NCBI RefSeq assembly: GCF_024207115.1
Contig: NZ_CP100128.1
Span: forward strand, 2,046,001 to 2,110,000
Direction of reading: 5' to 3'
Origin: Chromobacterium sp. IIBBL 290-4
Lineage (GTDB): Bacteria > Pseudomonadota > Gammaproteobacteria > Burkholderiales > Chromobacteriaceae
Length of the DNA: 64,000 bases
Below, piece after piece: positions 1 to 8,933 of the stretch (its first letter is position 1; every line of letters begins with the position of its first letter). Made by a program: the position numbers and the translations under genes. A model generated the notes under the pieces. It had not been told where the DNA came from. It ran no database searches and was given only the letters and a program-made list of their open reading frames with translations.

Positions 1-435
1 TCGGCCATCTATTACTGGTTTCCCAAGATGAGCGGCCGGATGTATCACGAGGGGCTGGGCAAGCTGCATTTCTGGTGGTCGATGATCTGGTTCAACGTCA
101 CCTTCTTCCCGATGCACTTCCTGGGTTTGGCCGGCATGCCGCGGCGGATTCCCGACTACGCGCTGCAATTCACCGACTTCAATCGCATCGCCAGCGTCGG
201 CGCCTTCATGTTCGGGCTGGGGCAGCTGATTTTCCTCTACAACATCCTGCATTCGCTGCGCCATGGCGCCAAGGCGCCGCACAAGCCATGGGAGGGCGCC
301 AATACGCTGGAATGGGAGCTACCGACGCCGGCGCCGTATCACAGTTTTGAACAGCCTCCCAAGGTGGAGGTGGCGGAGAACGGGGTGATCCTGTCCTGCC
401 AGGATCATGGCTCCGCCCACCACGACCACCACTGA
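1..435 (+). CDS. ctaD: Cytochrome c oxidase subunit I, C-terminal part (5' end outside window)
   Basis: Last 144 residues of the catalytic subunit of an aa3-type cytochrome c oxidase, the inner-membrane heme-copper enzyme that reduces O2 and pumps protons. The frame is open from base 1, so the gene begins upstream of the window. The visible part has the conserved end of subunit I: the YYWFPKM..R stretch, the segment with MHFLGLAGMPRR and the YNI..S final helix, followed by a soluble tail ending in a His/Asp-rich run (HHDHH). The metal-ligand histidines lie in the missing part. It overlaps or abuts ctaG and starts a run of oxidase assembly genes. Confidence 0.97.
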   Translation, partial: SAIYYWFPKMSGRMYHEGLGKLHFWWSMIWFNVTFFPMHFLGLAGMPRRIPDYALQFTDFNRIASVGAFMFGLGQLIFLYNILHSLRHGAKAPHKPWEGANTLEWELPTPAPYHSFEQPPKVEVAENGVILSCQDHGSAHHDHH

Positions 436-994
436 GCGCGCGGCGATGGAAAGTGTCCGCCCGCCGATGCGCCGCAATCAACGCCTGCTGCGCAAGCTGT
501 TGGTCATCGCCGCGCTGATGTTCGGTTTTGCCTGGGCGATGATTCCGATGTACCGCATCATCTGCGAGCAGACCGGGCTCAACGATGTGGTGAAGGCGGA
601 CGAGCTGGACAAAAACGATCTGCAGGCCGCGGCTGGCGAGGTGAGCATGACTTTCGACTCGACGGTGCAGGCGGGCTTGCCCTGGGAGGTGAGGCCGCTG
701 ACTACGCATCTCAAGGTCAAGCCAGGCACCTTCGTCCAAGTGCAGTATCAAATCACCAATGCCAGCTCGCGCACGGTGGTGGGCCAGGCCCTGCCGCGCT
801 ACCTGCCGGGCGAGGCGGCGCGGTACGTGAAAAAGCTGGAGTGTTTCTGCTTTACGCAGCAGCGGTTCCGGCCGGGCGAGATGCGCACCTTCCCGGTGGT
901 GTTCGTGGTGGACCGCAATCTGCCGTCCTCCATCGGCAGCATCACGCTGGCTTACACGGTATTCGACGTGCCGGGGCAGGGAGGGGCGGGATGA
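407..994 (+). CDS. ctaG: Cytochrome c oxidase assembly protein CtaG (Cox11), copper delivery to CuB
   Basis: Membrane-anchored periplasmic copper chaperone that loads the CuB site of subunit I. The 195-residue frame has one N-terminal membrane helix (about 29-47) and the Cox11 copper motif CFCF (Cys146, Cys148) inside a beta-sandwich domain. Starting at 407 it overlaps ctaD by 29 bases; the ATG at 446 (MESVRPPMRR) would remove the overlap and is a reasonable alternative start. The stop overlaps the next gene in an ATGA. Confidence 0.95.
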   Translation: MAPPTTTTTERAAMESVRPPMRRNQRLLRKLLVIAALMFGFAWAMIPMYRIICEQTGLNDVVKADELDKNDLQAAAGEVSMTFDSTVQAGLPWEVRPLTTHLKVKPGTFVQVQYQITNASSRTVVGQALPRYLPGEAARYVKKLECFCFTQQRFRPGEMRTFPVVFVVDRNLPSSIGSITLAYTVFDVPGQGGAG

Positions 995-1167
995 ACTGGG
1001 TTCAGGGTGTTCGAGCCGTCTTGGGAGCCTTCATCGGCGTGCGCCGGGGCGAGTCCTCGCAAGCGGATCAAAAGATCAAGCCATGGCAGCTGGTGGCCAC
1101 CGCCTTCGCGCTGGCTGGCTGCCTGATCGCGGCATTGCTGTTGTTGGTGTCCTGGGTGACAAGTTAA
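991..1167 (+). CDS. Small DUF2970-type membrane protein in the oxidase operon
   Basis: A 58-residue protein with a soluble N-terminus (GAFIGVRRGE) and one C-terminal membrane helix (about 36-56). The start codon overlaps the ctaG stop (ATGA) and is preceded by a GGAGGGG ribosome site. Proteins of this size and sequence pattern (DUF2970) commonly lie between ctaG and ctaE in betaproteobacteria, which suggests an accessory role in oxidase assembly. The exact function is not known. The family assignment is from pattern memory. Confidence 0.85.
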   Translation: MNWVQGVRAVLGAFIGVRRGESSQADQKIKPWQLVATAFALAGCLIAALLLLVSWVTS

Positions 1168-1189
1168 AAAGGCCTGCGGGGAGAACGAT

Positions 1190-2047
1190 ATGGCAACAAT
1201 GGAAGAGCAGAATCGTTATTTCGTGCCGGCGCCGTCGCGCTGGCCCATGGTGGGCGCGCTGGCCTTGTTTTGCATCGGACTGGGCGCGGCCTTGGCTGTC
1301 AACGGCATGCTGTTCGGCAAGCTGTCGCTGGCGCTGGGCGCGGCTATCTTGGTGTATATGCTGATCGGCTGGTTCGGCGATGTGGTGCGGGAAAGCCGGG
1401 GCGGGTCCTATCTGGGATGGGAGGACATGTCTTTCCGCTGGGGGATGGGTTGGTTCATCTTTTCCGAAGTGATGTTCTTCGGCGCGTTCTTCGGCGCCTT
1501 GTTCTGGGTGCGGACCGTGTCGGTTCCTGAGCTGGGATCGATGGACTACAAGATGCTGTACCCGGATTTCGAAGCCTCATGGCCGCTCGCCACCGGTCCC
1601 GGCATCACCGAGGCGTATCGCGCGATGGAGGCCTGGGGGCTGCCGGCGATCAATACCATGATCCTGCTGACATCCGGCGCTACGGTCACCTGGGCGCATT
1701 GGGGGCTGCTGGCGGATAAGCGGGATCAGTTCAAGCTGGGTCTGCTGGTCACGGTCTTGCTTGGCTGCACGTTTTTATCATTGCAGGCGTATGAATACGG
1801 GCATGCATTCAGCCATTTGCATCTGACCTTGGCTTCAGGCGCTTATGGCATGACTTTCTTCATGCTGACCGGGTTTCACGGCCTGCATGTGTTATTGGGG
1901 TCCATCATTCTGTTTGTGGTATGGCTGCGCAGCCTGAGCGGGCATTTCGATGTGAAGCACCACTTCGCCTTCGAAGCCGCCAGCTGGTACTGGCACTTCG
2001 TCGACGTGGTGTGGCTGTTGCTGTTCGTTTTCGTGTACTGGCTATGA
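1190..2047 (+). CDS. ctaE: Cytochrome c oxidase subunit III
   Basis: A 285-residue polytopic protein, the non-catalytic third core subunit that stabilises the binuclear centre and assists proton uptake. Seven predicted helices and family motifs are visible: WGMGWFIFSEVMFF near residue 82, then YE..HAF and the end motif FEAASWYWHFVDVVWL. Length is normal for proteobacterial Cox3. It follows the DUF2970 gene by 22 bases with a GGGGAG ribosome site, and is part of the ctaD-ctaG-ctaE run. Confidence 0.97.
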   Translation: MATMEEQNRYFVPAPSRWPMVGALALFCIGLGAALAVNGMLFGKLSLALGAAILVYMLIGWFGDVVRESRGGSYLGWEDMSFRWGMGWFIFSEVMFFGAFFGALFWVRTVSVPELGSMDYKMLYPDFEASWPLATGPGITEAYRAMEAWGLPAINTMILLTSGATVTWAHWGLLADKRDQFKLGLLVTVLLGCTFLSLQAYEYGHAFSHLHLTLASGAYGMTFFMLTGFHGLHVLLGSIILFVVWLRSLSGHFDVKHHFAFEAASWYWHFVDVVWLLLFVFVYWL

Positions 2048-2053
2048 GGCGGC

Positions 2054-2251
2054 TCAGGCCTGATGCGGCCGCCACCAGCCAAACAAGGCGCCGAGCAGCA
2101 GCAGCAGAAACAGGCCGATCGACAGGCCGACGCGCAGCGTCAAGGAGCGCACCAGCCGTTGCGAGCCGTGCTCGGCTTTCATCAGGCCGGTCAGCCCCCA
2201 GAACAGGGCGAGGACGATACAGACAAGCGACAACAGGATGACGAGTTTCAT
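2054..2251 (-). CDS. DUF2909-like twin-transmembrane small protein
   Basis: A 65-residue protein made almost entirely of two membrane helices (about 2-23 and 41-58) joined by a short charged loop (MKAEHGSQRLVRS). The size and pattern match the twin-helix DUF2909 family found beside cytochrome oxidase genes; its function is unknown. It reads against the operon in the gap between ctaE and SURF1. A strong ribosome site (GGAGGA) precedes the ATG at 2251, so I regard it as real. Its start codon overlaps the possible SURF1 start at 2250 head to head. Confidence 0.75.
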   Translation of the reverse strand: MKLVILLSLVCIVLALFWGLTGLMKAEHGSQRLVRSLTLRVGLSIGLFLLLLLGALFGWWRPHQA

Positions 2252-2960
2252 GACCGTATCCTCCGATCAGGACCGCAAGGGCGGCCGCAGGTGGCAGTCG
2301 TTGTTATGGGGGCTGCTGCTGGCGATCAGCGTCATACCCTATCTATTGGCAGTATGGCAGTGGCAGCGGGGGCAAGACAAGGAGGCCTTGCTGCGCTCTT
2401 TGGCCAGTGCGATGAGCATCGCGCCTGTGCCGCTGGTATATCGAGAGGTCGAGCCGCCGCCGGAATTCACGCGGGTGCGCTTGACCCAGGCGGCACCCGC
2501 GGGACGCATCATTGAGTTGCGCAATAGCTTTCTGGCCGGCCAGAGCGGTCGGCGCATCCTGCAACCCTGGCGGCAGGGCGCCGATCAATCGCTGGTATTG
2601 GTCGACCTGGGATGGCTGGTGGACGGTGTGCCGGCGCCCGCATTTAGACCGGATCAACTTCAGCTGCAAGGCTACAGGATGCCGATGCCGCATCACTTTC
2701 TGTTGTCCGGCGCGACGAAAGGCTTTGAAGGACCGGTGGATGACGTGGACGAGGCCGCGCTGAAACGACGTTATCCGGGACATTGGTTCCAGGGGCTGGT
2801 GGTGTTGGAGACATCGCACGATCCGCTGGTCCATTGGCCGGTGGTGCCGGAGTTCATGCCGGATCGCCATTACGCTTACGCTATCCAGTGGCTGTTGCTG
2901 GGCGTGTGCCTGAGCGGCTTGAGCTGGCTGTTGTGGAGGAGGCGGCATGAAATCCATTAA
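2238..2960 (+). CDS. SURF1 family cytochrome oxidase biogenesis protein
   Basis: A 240-residue inner-membrane protein with the SURF1 arrangement: one helix near each end (about 20-37 and 212-230) around a periplasmic domain. The LAVWQWQRGQDK stretch after helix 1 is the family signature (usually LG.WQ..R...K). SURF1 proteins help insert heme A into subunit I. The first ATG is at 2238; the ATG at 2250 also fits and would overlap the opposite-strand start in a CATG. Neither has a strong ribosome site. The 3' end overlaps the next gene by 14 bases. Confidence 0.9.
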   Translation: MTSFMTVSSDQDRKGGRRWQSLLWGLLLAISVIPYLLAVWQWQRGQDKEALLRSLASAMSIAPVPLVYREVEPPPEFTRVRLTQAAPAGRIIELRNSFLAGQSGRRILQPWRQGADQSLVLVDLGWLVDGVPAPAFRPDQLQLQGYRMPMPHHFLLSGATKGFEGPVDDVDEAALKRRYPGHWFQGLVVLETSHDPLVHWPVVPEFMPDRHYAYAIQWLLLGVCLSGLSWLLWRRRHEIH

Positions 2961-3456
2961 TCGCGGCAGAGCGGTGTTGCTAGCCATGGCGCTGTTGTGC
3001 CTGGTGCCGGTATTGGCCGCTTGGCTGGCCTATGCTTTGCTGCCTCCGGCCGGTGGGGGCAGCTTTGGACAATTGCTGCCGACCAAACCGTTCGCCGCCG
3101 CCAATCGGCCGGAATGGCCGCGCGGGAAATGGGTGTTGGCGTCTACGCTGGGGGCGGATTGCCAGGCGCGTTGCCAGCAACGCTGGTACGCCATGAGCCA
3201 GATAGAGAAAGCCCAGGGCGAGGCGGCGGAGAAACTGACCCGCGTGGCGCTGCTGGTGTCGGCCAGGCCCGTGTCGCTCGACGTGCCGCATCGTTTGGCG
3301 CATGCGCCGGAGCATGCGTTGCCGGCGGGCAATCAAGGATTCTATCTGGTGGACCCGCTGGGCAATCAAGTGATGTTCTATCAGGATGGCGCGGATCCGC
3401 GCCGCATCATCGATGAAGTCGGGAAGGTGCTGAAGGTAAACAACGGGTTGGGCTGA
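2947..3456 (+). CDS. Membrane-anchored CxxxC protein of the oxidase assembly operon (Sco/thioredoxin-like)
   Basis: A 169-residue protein with an N-terminal membrane anchor (about 9-33) and a periplasmic domain with a CxxxC pair (Cys72, Cys76, DCQARC), the spacing used by Sco copper chaperones (CPDVC in the Sco gene downstream). The C-terminal part (FYLVDPLGNQVMFY) resembles the end of a thioredoxin fold. I do not know a specific name. Position between SURF1 and heme A synthase argues for copper or thiol handling during oxidase maturation. It lacks the proline after the first Cys seen in classical Sco proteins. Confidence 0.75.
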   Translation: MKSINRGRAVLLAMALLCLVPVLAAWLAYALLPPAGGGSFGQLLPTKPFAAANRPEWPRGKWVLASTLGADCQARCQQRWYAMSQIEKAQGEAAEKLTRVALLVSARPVSLDVPHRLAHAPEHALPAGNQGFYLVDPLGNQVMFYQDGADPRRIIDEVGKVLKVNNGLG

Positions 3457-3504
3457 GCCGGCGGCGTGCCGGCGAGTGTGCGGAGCGATTCAGGGGCGCT
3501 TGCC

Positions 3505-4542
3505 ATGCGAAAACTGGTTTGGCTGGCCTTGCTGCTGGCCATGATCGTGGTGCCGTTCGGCGCTTATGTGCGCCTGTCCAATGCAGGCCTGGGCTGTCCG
3601 GATTGGCCGGGCTGTTATGGCCGGCTGTCTCCCGCCCATGCGGTCGACAGCATTCAGGCGGCTCAGTTAGCCTCGCCGGAGGGACCGGTCAGCTTGGGAA
3701 AAGCCTGGAAGGAGATGTCGCACCGCTACCTTGCCGGCAGCTTGGGCTTGCTGATCCTGTTGATCGCCTGGCGGGCTTGGCGCGAGCGGCTGCAACGCCT
3801 GCCTGCCAGCTTGCTGATCGCGGTCGTGGCGTTGCAGGGCGCGCTGGGCATGTGGACCGTTACCTTGCTGCTCAAACCCGCCATCGTCACCTCCCATCTG
3901 CTGGGCGGCATGGCGGTGTTGCAGATTCTGGCCTGGATGATGTTCGCTCCGCGATTGGCGCCTGTGGCCGGTCCGCCTGTCTTGCGCATGCTGTCCGCGT
4001 GGCTCATTTCCGCGCTCATCCTTCAATTGCTGCTGGGCGGCTGGGTGTCGAGCAACTATGCCGCGCTCGCCTGCCAGGGCTTTCCCGCCTGCAATGGCCA
4101 GTCTTGGCCGTCTTTGAGATTCGATCAGGCCTTTCATGTGGTCAGAGAGTTGGGCCAGGCTGCGGATGGCAGCCTGCTGGGTTTCGACAGCCTGGTGACG
4201 ATTCACTGGCTGCACCGGCTGGGCGCTTTGCTGGTATCGCTGTTGGTCATGGCCGTGATGCTGAAAGGCTGGCCGGAGGCCGGGCTGCGTCCGCACTTGG
4301 CGTGCCTGGGCTCGGCTTGGCTGGCCCAGATTGGCCTGGGCATCGCCAATGTGTTGCTGCAATTGCCGTTGCCGCTAGCGGTGGCGCATAACGCAGGGGC
4401 GGCCTTTCTGCTGGCGACGGCGTTGCTTTTGCGTTCGAGGCTTCGCGCGAAGGAGCGGGAGGCTCAAGCGGGCCAGCGGGTCTGGAGACGAATGATGCGG
4501 CCTCCTGCTGAACGATTGGGTTGGCCGGGAGAAGGGCGATGA
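3505..4542 (+). CDS. ctaA: Heme A synthase (Cox15/CtaA)
   Basis: Oxidises the C8 methyl group of heme O to the formyl group of heme A in the inner membrane. The 345-residue protein has about eight helices and the conserved histidines in SHRYLAG, TSHLLGG, IHWLHRLG and VAHNAGAA, plus the RLSNAGLGCPDWPGCYG loop with its cysteine pair. The frame is open from a GTG at 3466, but the ATG at 3505 has an AGGGG ribosome site and starts directly at the first helix, so I prefer it. The stop overlaps ctaB (ATGA). Confidence 0.95.
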   Translation: MRKLVWLALLLAMIVVPFGAYVRLSNAGLGCPDWPGCYGRLSPAHAVDSIQAAQLASPEGPVSLGKAWKEMSHRYLAGSLGLLILLIAWRAWRERLQRLPASLLIAVVALQGALGMWTVTLLLKPAIVTSHLLGGMAVLQILAWMMFAPRLAPVAGPPVLRMLSAWLISALILQLLLGGWVSSNYAALACQGFPACNGQSWPSLRFDQAFHVVRELGQAADGSLLGFDSLVTIHWLHRLGALLVSLLVMAVMLKGWPEAGLRPHLACLGSAWLAQIGLGIANVLLQLPLPLAVAHNAGAAFLLATALLLRSRLRAKEREAQAGQRVWRRMMRPPAERLGWPGEGR

Positions 4543-5438
4543 GCGCGATAGCCTTGACGTTGTGGCGGCGCCAGGCTTTGGCGATGTGGCCGCTGGCCAA
4601 GCCAAAAGTGGTGGCCTTGATCGTGTTCTGCGCCTGGATAGGCATGTGCCTGGCCAGCTCCGGCGCGCCGGACTGGGCCCGCGTCCTGCCGGCGACGCTG
4701 GGCATCGCCTTGGTGGCTGGCGCGGCGGCGATGGTCAACTGTTTGGTCGAGCGCGGCGTTGATGCCAGGATGAGGCGCACGGCGTGGCGGCCGTCGGCTA
4801 CCGGAGAGGTCGGGGCCGGATCGACGCTGGCGGTGGCCTTGGCCGCGGGCGCGACGGGCATGGCCTTATTGGCAGCGTGCTGCAATGCGCTGACCGCCTG
4901 GCTGACGCTGGGCACCTTCGTCGGCTATGCGGTGGTGTATACCCTGCTGCTAAAACCGAACACGCCGCAAAATATCGTGATAGGCGGCGCCAGCGGCGCG
5001 ATGCCGCCAGTGTTGGGATGGGCGGCGGTCAACGATGAGATCAGCGCGCTGGCGCTGGTGTTGTTCCTGATCATTTACGCGTGGACGCCGCCGCATTTCT
5101 GGGCCCTGGCCTTGTATCGGCGCGAAGACTACGCGCAGGCGGGATTGCCGATGTTGCCGGTGACCCATGGCCAGCGTTTCACCACCTTGTCCATCGTGTT
5201 GTACAGCGTGTTGCTGGCGGCGATCACCTTATTGCCTATTGCCTTGAATGCCGCGGGCTGGCTTTATCTTGCCGCCTTGCTGCCTTTGAACGGCAGATTG
5301 CTGTTTCTTGCTGTCAGCCTGCATCGCCAGTATTCTGACTCCCTGGCGCGTCGCTGCTTTGTCTGGTCGATCTGGTATCTGACTTGGCTGTTCGCGGCGT
5401 TATTGTTTGACCATTACTGGCGGATACCTCTTTACTGA
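4539..5438 (+). CDS. ctaB: Heme O synthase (protoheme IX farnesyltransferase, CyoE/CtaB)
   Basis: UbiA-superfamily enzyme that adds a farnesyl group to heme B, making the substrate of heme A synthase just upstream. 299 residues from the ATG at 4539; a second upstream ATG (4521) is in frame but lacks the GGGAGAAGGGCG ribosome site. The Mg-prenyl-diphosphate motif reads NCLVERGVDARMRRT, with Glu in place of the first Asp of the common N..DRDID..M.RT form. A second motif, YAWTPPHFWALAL, is intact. Overlaps the next gene in a TGATG. Confidence 0.96.
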   Translation: MSAIALTLWRRQALAMWPLAKPKVVALIVFCAWIGMCLASSGAPDWARVLPATLGIALVAGAAAMVNCLVERGVDARMRRTAWRPSATGEVGAGSTLAVALAAGATGMALLAACCNALTAWLTLGTFVGYAVVYTLLLKPNTPQNIVIGGASGAMPPVLGWAAVNDEISALALVLFLIIYAWTPPHFWALALYRREDYAQAGLPMLPVTHGQRFTTLSIVLYSVLLAAITLLPIALNAAGWLYLAALLPLNGRLLFLAVSLHRQYSDSLARRCFVWSIWYLTWLFAALLFDHYWRIPLY

Positions 5439-6016
5439 TGTCGAAGATATTGCAATTCCTGGCTGCGCTGCTGTGCGCGGCGATGCTGTCCTCCTGCGCG
5501 CAGAAGATCGATTTCAAAGGCACGGCGATAGACGATGACTCCATGGGCGGGAATTTCTCGCTGACCGATCATCAAGGCAAGCCGCGCAAACTGGACGAAT
5601 TCCAAGGCAAGGTGGTGGCCCTGTTCTTTGGCTATACCCACTGTCCGGACGTGTGCCCGACTACCATGCTGGAATATTCATCGGTGATGAAGCAACTGGG
5701 CGCGGATGGCGACAAGGTGCAGGTGTTGTTCGTCAGCGTGGACCCGGAGCGCGATACGCCGCAAATCCTGGCGGGCTATGTTCCGCATTTCGACAAGCGA
5801 TTCATCGGCCTGACCGGCAAGCCGGAACAGATCGAACAGGTCAAAAAACAATATAAAGTGGTTGCGCAGAAGGTGCCGACGCCCGGCGGCGGTTATAGCG
5901 TGGACCATAGCGCCGGCTCGTATTTGCTGGATCAGAAAGGCAAGTTGAGGGTGTTCGAGGCCTATGGCACGCCGGCCGCCAACCTTGCTTATGATATTAG
6001 GCAGCTGTTGCGCTAA
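5438..6016 (+). CDS. Sco1/SenC/PrrC copper chaperone lipoprotein
   Basis: A 192-residue lipoprotein (lipobox LSSC, Cys20) with the Sco thioredoxin fold: FFGYTHCPDVCPTT gives the copper-binding Cys69 and Cys73, and the partner histidine is in YSVDHSAGSYL near residue 157. Sco proteins deliver copper to, or reduce the thiols of, the CuA site of oxidase subunit II. It is the last gene of the oxidase assembly run and is joined to ctaB by a TGATG overlap. Membrane anchoring by lipid rather than by a helix is a common variant. Confidence 0.95.
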   Translation: MSKILQFLAALLCAAMLSSCAQKIDFKGTAIDDDSMGGNFSLTDHQGKPRKLDEFQGKVVALFFGYTHCPDVCPTTMLEYSSVMKQLGADGDKVQVLFVSVDPERDTPQILAGYVPHFDKRFIGLTGKPEQIEQVKKQYKVVAQKVPTPGGGYSVDHSAGSYLLDQKGKLRVFEAYGTPAANLAYDIRQLLR

Positions 6017-6061
6017 ACTGGGCATATCCACACCCACCGGATACAAGAAAGCCGCATTATC

Positions 6062-6826
6062 GTGAGCAACGACAGCACAATGGGCAGCGCGGCGGGGGCT
6101 CCGCCGTCGCTTGACCTCGCCAAGTTCACTTTGACCTCGGTCGCCGAGATCGCCCAGCATTTGGCCGCCATCGCCAAGAACGGCCATATGGTGACGGTTT
6201 TCGCCAACAAGGGTAAGAATTTCATTCTGACCCGGCTGCTGGATGTCGATTATCAGACCGGTTTGTTCACGTTTGACTGGGGCGCGGACGAAGAAACCAA
6301 CAGCCAGGTGCTGCAGAGTGAGCGCAATGTCTTCGTCTGCTCGCCGGAAGGGGTGAAAACCCAATTCGTCACCGGCCAGGTCAGCCGCGTCATGAAGGAC
6401 GGCAGGCCCGCTTTTCTCGGCAAGCTGCCCGAGCAGGTGATCAAGTTGCAGCGGCGCGAGTTTTTCCGCATCCAGACCCCGTTGGGCGCGCCGATTTTCT
6501 GCCATATCGCCGATTACGGCCAGCGAGCGATCGATCTGGCGCTGTTCGACATCAGCCTGGGCGGCATGAGCTTGTGGCTGCCGGGCGTGGCGACGCAGGG
6601 CTTCGATATCGGCCAGCAGTATTTGAAATGCACGCTGGAGCTCAAGCCTTTCGGCGTGCTCAATCTGGGCTTGGAGGTGCGGCATAGGCTGACCGCGCGC
6701 ATGCGCAACGGCAATGAGGCGATGCGCATCGGTTGCTCCTACCTCCACCTGAGTCCGCAGATGGAAACGCTGATCCAGCGCTACGTCGGCTACCTCGAGC
6801 GCGAACGTCGCGCCTTGCTGGGCTAA
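6062..6826 (+). CDS. YcgR-type flagellar brake protein (YcgR-N and PilZ domains)
   Basis: A 254-residue cytoplasmic protein. The N-terminal half fits the YcgR_2/YcgR-N beta-barrel; the C-terminal half is a PilZ domain with both c-di-GMP motifs: QRREFFR (RxxxR, about residue 137) and DISLGGMS (D/NxSxxG, about residue 172). Proteins of this type bind c-di-GMP and slow the flagellar motor or act on other outputs. Start is a GTG at 6062; an ATG at 6080 is an alternative. No flagellar genes are nearby, so the output is inferred from the family only. Confidence 0.88.
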   Translation: MSNDSTMGSAAGAPPSLDLAKFTLTSVAEIAQHLAAIAKNGHMVTVFANKGKNFILTRLLDVDYQTGLFTFDWGADEETNSQVLQSERNVFVCSPEGVKTQFVTGQVSRVMKDGRPAFLGKLPEQVIKLQRREFFRIQTPLGAPIFCHIADYGQRAIDLALFDISLGGMSLWLPGVATQGFDIGQQYLKCTLELKPFGVLNLGLEVRHRLTARMRNGNEAMRIGCSYLHLSPQMETLIQRYVGYLERERRALLG

Positions 6827-6869
6827 TATCCCGGTTTTTATAGATTTCACCTTTTAGCAGTAGAACGAC

Positions 6870-7511
6870 ATGAAGCTGACTATCGCCCTGTCCAAGGGCC
6901 GCATTTTTGAAGAAACCATGCCGCTGCTGGCTGCCGCCGGCATCATCCCCGCGGAAAAACCGGAATCGTCGCGCAAGCTGATCATCGGCACCAACCATCC
7001 CGATGTGCAGCTGGTGATCGTGCGCGCCTCCGACGTGCCCACCTATGTGCAATACGGCGCGGCCGATCTGGGCATCGCCGGGCGCGATGTGCTGATCGAG
7101 CATGGCGGCGCGGGACTGTACCAGCCGCTGGACCTGAACATCGCCAAGTGCAATATGATGGTGGCGGTGCAGGAAGGCTACGATTACGACGCCGCGGTGC
7201 GCCAGGGTGCGCGTCTGAAAATCGCCACCAAATACCCGCAGATCGCCCGCGAGCACTTCGCCAAGAAGGGCGTGCACGTCGACATCATCAAGCTGTACGG
7301 CTCAATGGAACTGGCGCCGCTGGTTGGCCTGGCCGACGCCATCGTCGACCTGGTGTCCACCGGCGGCACCTTGCGGGCCAACAAGCTGGTGGCGGTGGAG
7401 CACATCATCGACATCAGCTCGCGCCTGGTGGTCAATCAGGCCGCGCTGAAGCTGAAATACGACGCGATCCAGCCGGTGCTGGACGCTTTCTCGGGCGCCG
7501 TGCCGGCCTGA
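6870..7511 (+). CDS. hisG: ATP phosphoribosyltransferase, short form
   Basis: First step of histidine synthesis: joins ATP and PRPP. The 213-residue length is the short HisG form, which lacks the C-terminal regulatory domain and in known cases works in a hetero-octamer with HisZ. No hisZ is present in the window. Start [14 protein letters not shown] and the PRPP loop [14 protein letters not shown] (about residue 161) are clear. It opens the his cluster and is preceded by its own 43-base gap after the PilZ gene. Confidence 0.97.
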   Translation: MKLTIALSKGRIFEETMPLLAAAGIIPAEKPESSRKLIIGTNHPDVQLVIVRASDVPTYVQYGAADLGIAGRDVLIEHGGAGLYQPLDLNIAKCNMMVAVQEGYDYDAAVRQGARLKIATKYPQIAREHFAKKGVHVDIIKLYGSMELAPLVGLADAIVDLVSTGGTLRANKLVAVEHIIDISSRLVVNQAALKLKYDAIQPVLDAFSGAVPA

Positions 7512-7579
7512 TCCCGCCTCGCCGGTCAACCAAAGCGGCTGGCCGGCGTTGCCCATAGTTCTAGTATCAGAGAATCATT

Positions 7580-8872
7580 ATGTTGAAACTGTCCTCCTCC
7601 CAGCCCGACTTCGCCGCGCGCCTGAAAGCGCTGCTGGCTTTTGAAACCGCGCAGGACCCCGCAGTCGACGCCGCCGTGGCGGCCATCTGCGCCGATGTCC
7701 ATCATCGCGGCGACGCGGCGCTGGTGGAGTACACCAACCGTTTCGACCGCATGCAGGCGGCCTCCATGGCCGACCTGACGCTGTCGCGCGAGCAGCTGGA
7801 AGCGGCCTGGCAGCGCCTGCCGGGCGATGTGCGCGACGCGTTGTCCGCCGCCGCCGAGCGCGTGCGCCGCTACCATGAAAAGCAGCTGGCGCACAGCTGG
7901 AGCTATGAAGACGAAGACGGCACCCTGCTGGGCCAGCAAGTGACGCCGCTGGATCGCGTCGGCATCTACGTGCCGGGCGGCAAGGCGGCCTATCCGAGCT
8001 CGGTGCTGATGAACGCGCTGCCGGCCAAGGTGGCAGGCGTCGGCGAAATCATCATGGTGGTGCCGACGCCGGGCGGCGAACGCAATGATCTGGTATTGGC
8101 CGCGGCTTATATCGCCGGCGTCGACAAGGTGTTCACCGTCGGCGGCGCCCAGGCGGTGGCCGCGCTGGCCTACGGCACCGCAACCGTGCCGCAGGTGGAC
8201 AAGATCACCGGTCCGGGCAATGCCTACGTCGCCGCCGCCAAGCGCCGCGTGTTCGGCGTGGTGGGCATAGACATGGTGGCCGGTCCGTCCGAGATCCTAG
8301 TGATCTGCGACGGCGCAACCGATCCAGACTGGGTGGCGATGGACTTGTTCAGCCAGGCCGAGCACGACGAGATCGCCCAGGCCATCCTGCTGTGCCCGTC
8401 GGCGGACTACATCGCGCAAGTGGAAGCCAGCATCGCCAAACTGATGCCGGCCATGCCGCGCCGCGCCATCATCGAGCAGAGCCTCGCCAATCGCGGCGCG
8501 CTGATCCAGGTGGCCGATCTGGCCGAGGCCTGTGAGATCAGCAACTACATCGCGCCCGAGCACTTGGAGCTGTCGGTGGCGGATCCGGACGCGCTGCTGC
8601 CGCAGCTGCGCCACGCCGGCGCCATCTTCATGGGCCGCTTCACTTCGGAAAGCCTGGGCGACTACTGCGCCGGCCCTAATCACGTGCTGCCCACCAGCCG
8701 CACCGCCCGTTTCGCCAGTCCGCTGGGCGTGTATGACTTCCAGAAGCGCAGCAGCCTGATCCGCGTATCGCATGCCGGCGCGCAGAAGCTGGGCCGCATC
8801 GCCAGCCTGCTGGCGCATGGCGAGGGCCTGACCGCCCACGCCCGCGCCGCCGAACTGCGGCTGGATGACTGA
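7580..8872 (+). CDS. hisD: Histidinol dehydrogenase
   Basis: Zinc enzyme that performs the last two NAD-dependent oxidations from L-histidinol to L-histidine. At 430 residues it has the normal length. Recognisable motifs are [15 protein letters not shown], the [14 protein letters not shown] segment, the VDMVAGPSE loop, EHDE with Zn-ligand histidine, and EHLEL and AGPNHVLPT near the C-terminus with further metal and base residues. Lies 68 bases after hisG in the same direction. Confidence 0.98.
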   Translation: MLKLSSSQPDFAARLKALLAFETAQDPAVDAAVAAICADVHHRGDAALVEYTNRFDRMQAASMADLTLSREQLEAAWQRLPGDVRDALSAAAERVRRYHEKQLAHSWSYEDEDGTLLGQQVTPLDRVGIYVPGGKAAYPSSVLMNALPAKVAGVGEIIMVVPTPGGERNDLVLAAAYIAGVDKVFTVGGAQAVAALAYGTATVPQVDKITGPGNAYVAAAKRRVFGVVGIDMVAGPSEILVICDGATDPDWVAMDLFSQAEHDEIAQAILLCPSADYIAQVEASIAKLMPAMPRRAIIEQSLANRGALIQVADLAEACEISNYIAPEHLELSVADPDALLPQLRHAGAIFMGRFTSESLGDYCAGPNHVLPTSRTARFASPLGVYDFQKRSSLIRVSHAGAQKLGRIASLLAHGEGLTAHARAAELRLDD

Positions 8873-8933
8873 AATCCGCCGCGCCATCGCCTAGGCTGGA
8901 AGCATTGACCGCACTCCTGAAGTGGACGCTGAT

